DNA of 64,000 nucleotides, taken from the NCBI RefSeq assembly GCF_037940415.1, contig NZ_CP149798.1:3034501-3098500 (forward strand), read 5' to 3'. The position numbers were made by a program, and so were the translations under genes. A model generated the notes under the pieces. It was not told where the DNA came from. It ran no database searches and saw nothing but the letters and a program-made list of their open reading frames with translations. Positions 58,080 to 64,000 of the stretch are shown here, one piece after another. Position 1 is the first letter of the stretch. Each line of letters begins with the position of its first letter. This DNA is from Streptomyces sp. f51 (GTDB lineage Bacteria > Actinomycetota > Actinomycetes > Streptomycetales > Streptomycetaceae).

Positions 58080-58550
58080 GTGAGCGACAATCATCAGCCC
58101 GGTGTCTGGGAGGGCTTCAAGGCCTTCATCATGCGGGGCAACGTCATCGACCTCGCTGTCGCCGTGGTCATCGGCGCGGCCTTCACCAACATCGTCAACT
58201 CCGTGGTGAAGGGGATCATCAACCCGCTCATCGGCGCTGTCGGCACGAAGAACCTCGACAGCTACTACTCCTGCCTGGAGAGCCCCTGCACGGGCACCGG
58301 GGCGGACGCCAAGGGCATCCGCATCATGTGGGGCTCCGTGCTGGGCGCCTCGCTCCAGTTCCTGGTCACCGCCACCGTCGTGTACTTCCTGATGGTGCTC
58401 CCGATGTCCAAGTTCCTGGCCCGGCAGGCGGAGCGCCAGAAGGCGAAGGACGGCACGCGGGAGGTCATCGAGGTGACCGAGCTGGAGGTGCTGAAGGAGA
58501 TCCGCAACGAACTGGTCGCCCAGCGCGGTCAGGGACACCGCCCGTACTGA
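58080..58550 (+). CDS. mscL: Large-conductance mechanosensitive channel
   Basis: A 156-residue membrane channel that opens on hypo-osmotic shock. MscL hallmarks are GFKAFIMRGNVIDLAVAVVIGAAFTNIVNSVVKGIINPLIG (helix 1 with the gate region), then a loop with two Cys (SCLESPCTG), helix 2 (LQFLVTATVVYFLMVL) and a charged C-terminal helix (VTELEVLKEIRNELVAQ). GTG start with GGAGG in the leader. Occupies the mscL place of the mycobacterial block. Confidence 0.95.
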   Translation: MSDNHQPGVWEGFKAFIMRGNVIDLAVAVVIGAAFTNIVNSVVKGIINPLIGAVGTKNLDSYYSCLESPCTGTGADAKGIRIMWGSVLGASLQFLVTATVVYFLMVLPMSKFLARQAERQKAKDGTREVIEVTELEVLKEIRNELVAQRGQGHRPY

Positions 58551-58647
58551 CGGCGGAGCCGGGTGCGCGGGCCCGCCAGCACGGTGGGCGCCGTCGCGCC
58601 GGGGCCGGAGGCCGGGATCCCGGGGGCGGGAACACCCCGGGCCGGGC

Positions 58648-58830
58648 TCAGATGTGGTGGGGCGGCTTCTCGTCGAGGAAGCGCTTGAGGTCGGCGGCGC
58701 TGTCACCGGTGCCGTCGGCCCGCTCGCCCCACCCGCGGTCCGTGTCGTCCGAGGACTGCTGGTTCAGCGGATCGTCGAAGACCAGGGCCGGCTTCGGATC
58801 GCGCGGTTCGGGGGCGGGGGCGGGACTCAT
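58648..58830 (-). CDS. Small acidic hypothetical protein
   Basis: A 60-residue protein (MSPAPAPEPRDPKPALVFDDPLN..., ending LKRFLDEKPPHHI), Asp/Pro-rich, without a membrane segment. A TACCCT hexamer ends six bases before the ATG and is the same leaderless pattern as rsmA, which supports it being a real gene. Function unknown. Confidence 0.6.
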   Translation of the reverse strand: MSPAPAPEPRDPKPALVFDDPLNQQSSDDTDRGWGERADGTGDSAADLKRFLDEKPPHHI

Positions 58831-58836
58831 GCCCCA

Positions 58837-58842
58837 AGGGTA
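58837..58842 (-). promoter_or_regulatory. Probable leaderless promoter -10 of the small acidic gene
   Basis: TACCCT, six bases before the ATG at 58830 on the minus strand. The sequence TACCCTTGG is shared with the rsmA start region. Confidence 0.45.
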
Positions 58843-58918
58843 CGCCGCGGGGGCAGCGGCCCACCCGAGCCGGGCCGGGCACAAGATTTTCCGGGACTTT
58901 TCTGCTGTGCTTGGCCCC

Positions 58919-60154
58919 ATGACCTCGCGTTCTGCTCCGGAATCCGCCGCGTCACCACGCTCCGCGGGCCACTGGCCGCTGCGCCGCATGACCGCCCGCG
59001 GCCGTGACGAGGAGCACCGGGTCGCGTCGCCGCTGGAGCTCCTGTTCGACCTGTGTTTCGTGGTGGCCATCGCCCAGGCGGGCGCCGAGCTGGTGCACGC
59101 CGTGGCGGAGGGGCACGCGGGCCAGGGCATCCTCGACTACGCGATGATCTTCTTCGCCATCTGGTGGGCGTGGATGAACTTCAGCTGGTTCGCCTCGGCC
59201 TACGACAACGACGACGTGCTCTACCGCGTGGTCACGCTGGTGCAGATCGCCGGCGTCCTGGTCCTCGCGGCCGGGGTGTCCAAGGCGTTCGAGAACCACG
59301 ACTTCCTGGTCGTCTGGCTCGGCTACGTCATCATGCGGCTCGCGATGATCGCGCAGTGGCTGCGGGTGGCCCGGTCCACGGAGGGGACCGAGAGAACGGC
59401 GGCACTGCGGTACGCGGGTGGCGTCCTGCTGTGCCAGATCGGCTGGCTCGGCCTGCTGATCGCGCCCGGGGCGGGCCGCCCGTGGGTCTTCCTGGTGGTG
59501 GCCCTGGCCGAGCTGTGCGTCCCGCTGTACGCGGAGAAGGACTTCACCACGTCCTGGCATCCGCACCACATCGCCGAGCGGTACGGACTGTTCACGATCA
59601 TCGTGCTGGGCGAGACGATCGCCGCGGCCACCGTCGCGGTGAAGTCGGCCGTGGACGAGCACGACGCCCTGGGCGAGCTGCTGCCCATCGCCGCGGGCGG
59701 CCTGCTGATCGTGTTCTCCGCATGGTGGATCTACTTCGTGGTGCCGATCCACGGCCATCTGCGCTCCAGCGGACAGGCCTTCCTGTGGGGATACGGCCAC
59801 TATCTGATCTTCTCGTCGGCCGCCGCGATCGGGGCGGGACTCGAAGTCGCGGTGGAGCAGACGGTCGGCACCGCGCACATCTCGGCGCTCTCGGCGTCCG
59901 CCGCCGTGACCCTGCCGACCGCCCTGTTCTTCCTCGCCGTCTGGGTCCTGCACTCCCGCCATTTCAAGGTCGGCATCGCCCAGCAGGTCGTCCTGCCGGC
60001 CACCGCGCTGCTCGTCATCCTGTGCACCTTCCTGGGCGACTGGGCGGTCCTGACCGCGGGCATCGTCTCCGCGCTGTCGGTGGCGGCCGGGGTGCTGATG
60101 ACGGCGCGGACGGCGGCAGGGGAGGCGGTGACCGGAGCGGCGGGAGGCGCGTAG
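58919..60154 (+). CDS. Low-temperature requirement protein A (LtrA) family membrane protein
   Basis: A 411-residue integral membrane protein with about 11 helices. LtrA signature stretches are ASPLELLFDLCFVVAIAQ, IFFAIWWAWMNFSWFASAYDNDDV, HHIAERYGLFTIIVLGETI and HSRHFK. The molecular role of LtrA proteins is not known. The ATG at 58919 starts MTSRSAPESAASPRSAG; the reading frame is open much further upstream, but that part overlaps mscL on another frame and is not coding. Confidence 0.9.
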   Translation: MTSRSAPESAASPRSAGHWPLRRMTARGRDEEHRVASPLELLFDLCFVVAIAQAGAELVHAVAEGHAGQGILDYAMIFFAIWWAWMNFSWFASAYDNDDVLYRVVTLVQIAGVLVLAAGVSKAFENHDFLVVWLGYVIMRLAMIAQWLRVARSTEGTERTAALRYAGGVLLCQIGWLGLLIAPGAGRPWVFLVVALAELCVPLYAEKDFTTSWHPHHIAERYGLFTIIVLGETIAAATVAVKSAVDEHDALGELLPIAAGGLLIVFSAWWIYFVVPIHGHLRSSGQAFLWGYGHYLIFSSAAAIGAGLEVAVEQTVGTAHISALSASAAVTLPTALFFLAVWVLHSRHFKVGIAQQVVLPATALLVILCTFLGDWAVLTAGIVSALSVAAGVLMTARTAAGEAVTGAAGGA

Positions 60155-60196
60155 AGAGAGGGGAGAGCGAGAGCTCGGCGGGGGAAGACTGGGCGC

Positions 60197-61240
60197 ATGA
60201 CAGTTGACGCTCTGACGGATGTCGCGGGTCTGCGGGTCGGGCACGCCACGCGCAGCGGGAACGGTTGGCTCACGGGGACGACGGTGGTGCTCGCTCCCGA
60301 GGGCGGGGTGATCGCCGCCGTGGACGTGCGCGGAGGCGGGCCCGGCACCAAGGAGACGGACGCGCTCGATCCGCGCAACCTCGTGCAGAAGATCGAGGCG
60401 GTGGTGCTGACGGGAGGCAGTGCCTACGGTCTGGACTCGGCGTCGGGCGTGATGACGTGGCTGGAGGAGCGCGGGCGCGGGGTGCGGGTGGGCCCGGACC
60501 CGACCCATGTCGTACCCGTCGTGCCCGCCGCCTGCGTCTTCGATCTCGGGCGCGGCGGCGACTTCCGGGCGCGGCCGAATGCTTCCACCGGGGCCGACGC
60601 GGTCCGGGCTGCCGACGCGAGCGGGTTGCGGGCGCCGGTGCTCCAGGGCTCCGTCGGCGCGGGCACGGGGGCGGTGGTCGGGCAGCTCAAGGGCGGGATC
60701 GGGACGGCCAGTGCCGTGCTGGAGTCAGGGGTGACGGTGGGCGCGCTGGTGGTGGCCAACGCGGTGGGCTCGGTGATGGAGCCGGAAACGGGGGCGCTGT
60801 ACGGGGAGTTGACGCGAGGCCGTACGGCGATTCCGTCGGCCGCGGTGCGCGAGGCCGCCCGGCTGCGGCTCTCGGAGGCCGCCGCGAGGAACGCGCCGCC
60901 GCCGTTGAACACCACGCTCGCCGTCGTCGCCACCGACGCCGCCCTGACGCGTGCGCAGGCGCAGAAGCTCGCGGGCACGGCGCACGACGGGATCGCGCGG
61001 GCCGTGCGGCCGGTGCATCTGCTCAACGACGGGGACACGGTGTTCGCGCTGGCCACGGGTGACCGGCCGCTCGCCGCCGGCAACCCGCTCGCGCTCAACG
61101 AGATCCTCGCGGCGGGCGCGGACCTGGTGACCCGGGCGATCGTGCGCGCGGTACGCGCGGCGGAGCCGGTGGAGGGGGCGGGCGGGGCGTGGCCGTCGTA
61201 CGAGGAGCTGTACGGGGAGGCGGGAGCGGGGAGGTCGTAG
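60197..61240 (+). CDS. P1-family (DmpA/S58-type) peptidase
   Basis: A 347-residue self-processing aminopeptidase-type protein. Landmarks are TDVAGLRVGHAT at the start, GTKETDALDP, VVLTGGSAYGLDSASGVM, and the autoprocessing region PPPLNTTLAVVATDAALTRAQAQKLAGTAHDG, where the N-TT step is the likely cleavage and nucleophile site. The C-terminal LNEILAAGADLVTRAIV is also typical. Substrate (D-amino-acid amides or peptides) not known. Confidence 0.9.
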   Translation: MTVDALTDVAGLRVGHATRSGNGWLTGTTVVLAPEGGVIAAVDVRGGGPGTKETDALDPRNLVQKIEAVVLTGGSAYGLDSASGVMTWLEERGRGVRVGPDPTHVVPVVPAACVFDLGRGGDFRARPNASTGADAVRAADASGLRAPVLQGSVGAGTGAVVGQLKGGIGTASAVLESGVTVGALVVANAVGSVMEPETGALYGELTRGRTAIPSAAVREAARLRLSEAAARNAPPPLNTTLAVVATDAALTRAQAQKLAGTAHDGIARAVRPVHLLNDGDTVFALATGDRPLAAGNPLALNEILAAGADLVTRAIVRAVRAAEPVEGAGGAWPSYEELYGEAGAGRS

Positions 61241-61468
61241 CGGGCGGGTCGTAGCGGCAGGGAACTGGTGCGGCAAGGGCGCCTTGCCGGACAATGGAAG
61301 CGACGGCCGGAACCTTTCGCGGGACGCGCGGACCGCCGGAAGTGCCGTGTGACGAGGGGCTTTTGACGTTCGCCCGAGCCGCGGGGGAACTCGTCGCGCG
61401 GCCCGCCCGTTTTCCGTCCGTACGTTTTCTCGGTTCGCGGACATGATGTCCGACCGAGGGGCTACGGT

Positions 61469-61513
61469 ATGCACCCACAAGGTGACATGCAGCAACGCCG
61501 GGAGAAACCTTGA
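61469..61513 (+). CDS. Possible upstream mini-ORF overlapping the DUF6227 start
   Basis: ATG at 61469, frame MHPQGDMQQRREKP, stop TGA at 61511-61513 overlapping the TTG start of the next gene (TTGA). A second in-frame ATG is at 61487. A -10-like TACGGT (61463-61468) abuts the first ATG, so if transcription starts ~7 bases later only the second ATG would be used. It may couple translation of the downstream gene; equally it may be chance. Confidence 0.3.
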   Translation: MHPQGDMQQRREKP

Positions 61514-62259
61514 GCGTTCCGTACGAGACAGCAGCGTACGAACCACCCGAGTCGCCCGAGTCTCCGGAGGAGCATCTCGCACGACTTCTGGGCCGCGCCC
61601 TGAACTCGTTCGAGCTGCCCGACGAGGCGATACGGCGGCTCGACTGCGCGCTGGCGCACGACAGTTCGCTGCACTCCGCGCACCACAGCGCGGGGCTGCA
61701 CCGGGAGACGTACCGGCACACCTGGCTGCTCGCCGACGGTTCCACCGTCACGCTGTGGGAGCTGGTGCACAACACGGCGACCGGTCGCGACGCCCAGCAC
61801 GAGGTCTATGTGGACGAGGACGAGCTGCGTACCGCCACGGCCCGGCTCCCGCTGCCGCCGGACGCGCCGGACTTCGAACTGCCCGTCTTCGTGCAGCTGT
61901 CGTCGATCCCCGAGCCGCGTCACACCTATGTGCCCGACGACTCCGCCGATCACGCGCGCCGGCTTCTGCGGCGCGCGGAGAATCCGGACCGGCCGGACAC
62001 CGATCTCACGTCTCTGCTGCTTCGGGAGGCGTTCGCGCACCAGATCACCCAGGCCTTCGGGCGTCCTTGCCGCGCGGGGCAGGCGGGCCTGTGCTTCTCG
62101 CTCTACGAGCACGCGTTCCTGCTGCGCGACGGGCAGGAGATCTCCCTGTGGGAGGTCGAGCACACGGCGACACCGGACCGGCGGCACATGTGCGAGGTGT
62201 ACGCGTCCGAGGACGCGGCCCGGGACGCCATGGAGCGCCGGGCGGCGCGTCTGGGCTGA
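61510..62259 (+). CDS. DUF6227-family hypothetical protein
   Basis: A 249-residue soluble, acidic protein of a Streptomyces-specific family of unknown function. Two similar segments, HLARLLGRALNSFELPDEAI...HRETYRHTWLLADGSTVTLWELVH and HARRLLRRAENPDRPDTDLT...YEHAFLLRDGQEISLWEVEH, suggest an internal duplication of a ~110-residue unit; both contain SxWEx(V/L)xH with a conserved Trp/Glu/His. TTG start with GGGAG upstream. Confidence 0.8.
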   Translation: MSVPYETAAYEPPESPESPEEHLARLLGRALNSFELPDEAIRRLDCALAHDSSLHSAHHSAGLHRETYRHTWLLADGSTVTLWELVHNTATGRDAQHEVYVDEDELRTATARLPLPPDAPDFELPVFVQLSSIPEPRHTYVPDDSADHARRLLRRAENPDRPDTDLTSLLLREAFAHQITQAFGRPCRAGQAGLCFSLYEHAFLLRDGQEISLWEVEHTATPDRRHMCEVYASEDAARDAMERRAARLG

Positions 62260-62260
62260 G

Positions 62261-62301
62261 ACGGGAGGGGCCCGGCACCTGAGGTGCCGGGCCCCTCCCG
62301 T
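62261..62301. terminator. Very strong hairpin terminator after the DUF6227 gene
   Basis: A perfect 19-bp stem (62261-62279 with 62283-62301) with a 3-base TGA loop, beginning directly after the stop codon. It probably serves both converging genes. Confidence 0.9.
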
Positions 62302-62345
62302 TCGGACCTCCGCGTCACACGGGTGACGGCGTACCGGGGCGGGTG

Positions 62346-62385
62346 TCAGCCCCGGCCCACCGGGATCAGCCCCGGCCCACGGGGA
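62346..62385. repeat. 20-bp tandem repeat abutting the DHA2 exporter stop
   Basis: Two copies of TCAGCCCCGGCCCACCGGGA-like sequence (62346-62365 and 62366-62385), then a partial third copy from 62386, which contains the TGA stop (TCA on the plus strand) of the exporter. Each copy carries the same TCA. Confidence 0.7.
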
Positions 62386-63999
62386 TCAGCCCCCGCTCAC
62401 GAACTCCGGCTTCCGGTCCCGGACCTCGCCGGCTTCCCCGCCCTTGTCCAGATCGTGGCCCCGGGGGCCGGTCTCGTCCTGACGGTCCGTCTCGTCCTCG
62501 GGACCCGTCGCGTCCTGCGCGCCCTCCACGTGCTGGGCCGGCCGCTTCGGCAGGGCGAACATCAGCAGGAAGATGACGGCCAGTACGGCGGCGACCCAGC
62601 CCAGCGCGTGCTGGAAGGCGTTCACGAAGGCCGGGCCCACCTGGGCGGCGGTCAGCCGGTCGCCGATCTCGCCGAAGAAGAGGACCGAGACCAGGCCGAG
62701 GCCGAGCGCGTTGCCCATCTGCTGCACGGTGTTGATCAGGCCCGAGGCCGAACCCGAGTGCTCGCGCGGGACGTCCGAGAGCACGGCGTCCGTCAGCGGC
62801 GCCACGATGAAGCCCATGCCGGCACCCATGACCACCAGCGGGAGGGCCATCTGCCAGGAGGCGATGCCCATGCCGTAGCGGTCGGACTCCCAGATGTAGA
62901 GCAGCACGCCGAGCGCCATGATCAGCGCGCCCGCCTGGAGCACCTTGCGCCCGAAGCGCGGCACGAGGAGCTGCACGGACATGCCCGCCGCCGCCGAGAC
63001 CGCGATCGAGAACGGCACTCCGGTCAGGCCCGCCCGCAGCGGACGCCAGCCCAGTCCGATCTGCATGTACAGCGTCCAGACCAGGAAGAAGATGCCGAGC
63101 GCGACACCGAAGACGGTCTGCACGGCGATGCCCGCCGCGAAGCTCTTCACCTTGAACAGCGACAGCTCGACCAGCGGGGAACCGTCCCGCGCCGTCTTGC
63201 GCCGCTCGTACGCCACCAGCGCCGCGAAGACCACGAGGGAACCGGCCATCGACACGTATCCCCACAGCGGCCAGCCCAGTTCACGGCCGCGGGTCAGCGG
63301 GTAGAGCAGCATCAGCAGGCCGAGCGTGACGAGGGCGACGCCGACGAGGTCGAGCTTGAGCGCCCTCGGGGCCTTGGACTCGCTGATGAAGCGGCGGCCC
63401 AGGATCAGCGCGACCACACCGACCGGCAGGTTGATGAGGAAGATCGGCCGCCATTCCAGGCCGAAGAGGTTCCACTCGGTGAGCAGCGCGCCGAGGAGCG
63501 GGCCCGAGACCGCGCCGAGTCCGACGATCGCGCCGAAGAGGCCGAAGACCTTGCCGCGCTCGTGCGCGGGGAAGGTGGCGTGCACGATCGACAGGACCTG
63601 CGGCACCATCATCGCGGCCATGGCGCCCTGGAGGATGCGCGAGGCGACGAGCATCTCCGGGTTCACCGCGAAACCGCACAGCGCCGACGCGACGGTGAAG
63701 CCGGCCACGCCGAGGAGGAAGAGCCGCTTGCGGCCGTGGATGTCGCCCAGTCGGCCGCCGGTGACCAGGCCCGCGGCGAAGGCCAGCGCGTAGCCCGCGG
63801 TGATCCACTGGATCTGGCTGAAGGTGGCGCCCGCGTCGCGCTGGATCGACGGGATGGCGATGTTGACGATCGTGACGTCGACGAGGTCCATGAAGGCCGC
63901 GGTCATCACGATGGCGAGGGCGAACCAGCGCCGTCGGTCGGCCGCGGCGCCCGGTGCCGGGCTGCCGAGAGCTGTGTCGGGGAGGTCGGTGGAGGTCAT
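62386..63999 (-). CDS. DHA2-family (EmrB/QacA-type) MFS drug exporter
   Basis: A 537-residue proton-driven exporter with 14 helices. Motifs are MTAAFMDLVDVTIVNIAIPSIQRD (motif D1-like), GGRLGDIHGRKRLFLLG (motif A), GAVSGPLLGALLTEWNLFG (motif C), and WRPIFLINLPVGVVALILG. The C-terminal tail is charged. The ATG at 63999 lies at the window edge but gives a normal start, so the gene looks complete; upstream regulatory DNA is outside the window. Exports hydrophobic drugs or quaternary compounds in characterised relatives; substrate here unknown. Confidence 0.92.
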   Translation of the reverse strand: MTSTDLPDTALGSPAPGAAADRRRWFALAIVMTAAFMDLVDVTIVNIAIPSIQRDAGATFSQIQWITAGYALAFAAGLVTGGRLGDIHGRKRLFLLGVAGFTVASALCGFAVNPEMLVASRILQGAMAAMMVPQVLSIVHATFPAHERGKVFGLFGAIVGLGAVSGPLLGALLTEWNLFGLEWRPIFLINLPVGVVALILGRRFISESKAPRALKLDLVGVALVTLGLLMLLYPLTRGRELGWPLWGYVSMAGSLVVFAALVAYERRKTARDGSPLVELSLFKVKSFAAGIAVQTVFGVALGIFFLVWTLYMQIGLGWRPLRAGLTGVPFSIAVSAAAGMSVQLLVPRFGRKVLQAGALIMALGVLLYIWESDRYGMGIASWQMALPLVVMGAGMGFIVAPLTDAVLSDVPREHSGSASGLINTVQQMGNALGLGLVSVLFFGEIGDRLTAAQVGPAFVNAFQHALGWVAAVLAVIFLLMFALPKRPAQHVEGAQDATGPEDETDRQDETGPRGHDLDKGGEAGEVRDRKPEFVSGG

Positions 64000-64000
64000 G

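Overview
The window is high-GC chromosomal DNA from a Streptomyces-type actinomycete. The evidence is the strong G/C bias at third codon positions, many GTG and some TTG starts, a WhiJ-like XRE/DUF397 gene pair, an SsgA-family sporulation protein, an RpfB-type resuscitation factor, a tricorn protease, a DUF6227 protein and a protein O-mannosyltransferase next to twin transpeptidases. I see no insertion sequence, prophage, CRISPR array, rRNA or large biosynthetic cluster. It reads as core chromosome, with one tRNA-Ala(CGC).

Layout. 0.1-2.1 kb: regulator pair and a beta-hydroxyacid-type dehydrogenase. 2.1-7.1 kb: an orphan LuxR-type regulator with a degenerate receiver, then two tandem membrane-anchored beta-propeller proteins with Pro/Gly/Tyr-rich N-termini. 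7.5-15.8 kb: an ABC-F ATPase, ispE-rsmA, rpfB, tatD, a zinc-ribbon gene with a strikingly structured leader, and rsmI. 15.9-22 kb: pmt, a hypothetical gene and two tandem MecA-type transpeptidases. 22-25.8 kb: tRNA-editing-type deacylase, EamA exporter, serine hydrolase, ohr and ohrR. 25.8-28.4 kb: an energy-coupling Co/Ni importer (cbiMQO) whose promoter carries a probable Nur (nickel) box and whose last gene overlaps ohrR. 28.6-36.2 kb: SsgA-like protein, MMPL exporter with TetR regulator, tricorn protease, small hydrophilic protein. 36.4-42.7 kb: a three-gene SDR / alpha-beta hydrolase / Baeyer-Villiger-type monooxygenase operon divergent from a MerR regulator, exonuclease III, a GNAT protein and a lipoprotein. 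42.8-49.3 kb: tRNA-Ala, then the operon galU-glp(moeA-like)-moaC-mog-rimJ-glpR, divergent from 5-formyl-THF cyclo-ligase. 49.4-58.6 kb: penicillin-acylase-family protein, K+/H+ antiporter, MFS protein, an FmdB/Ruc-type zinc-ribbon chaperone behind a CIRCE element, MTA phosphorylase, an RcpC-like protein and mscL. 58.6-64 kb: small hypothetical, LtrA, P1-family peptidase, DUF6227 protein and a DHA2 drug exporter.

The block mscL / FmdB-Ruc / 5-FTHF cyclo-ligase / galU / moeA-like glp / rimJ / membrane protein is, from memory, the same order as Mycobacterium tuberculosis Rv0985c-Rv0996. It therefore looks like an old actinobacterial neighbourhood, here interrupted by a few streptomycete genes.

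Two genome-style traits recur. About a dozen genes have a TANNNT -10 hexamer ending 6-7 bases before the start codon and no Shine-Dalgarno sequence, so they are probably leaderless. Several genes carry short GC-rich tandem repeats (10-29 bp) directly at or just past the stop codon. The most interesting regulatory signals are the CIRCE element at 55546-55572, the Nur-like box and leaderless promoter at 28364-28394, and the four-hairpin leader at 14774-14872. Start codons and all functions are read from sequence alone; no database search was possible.
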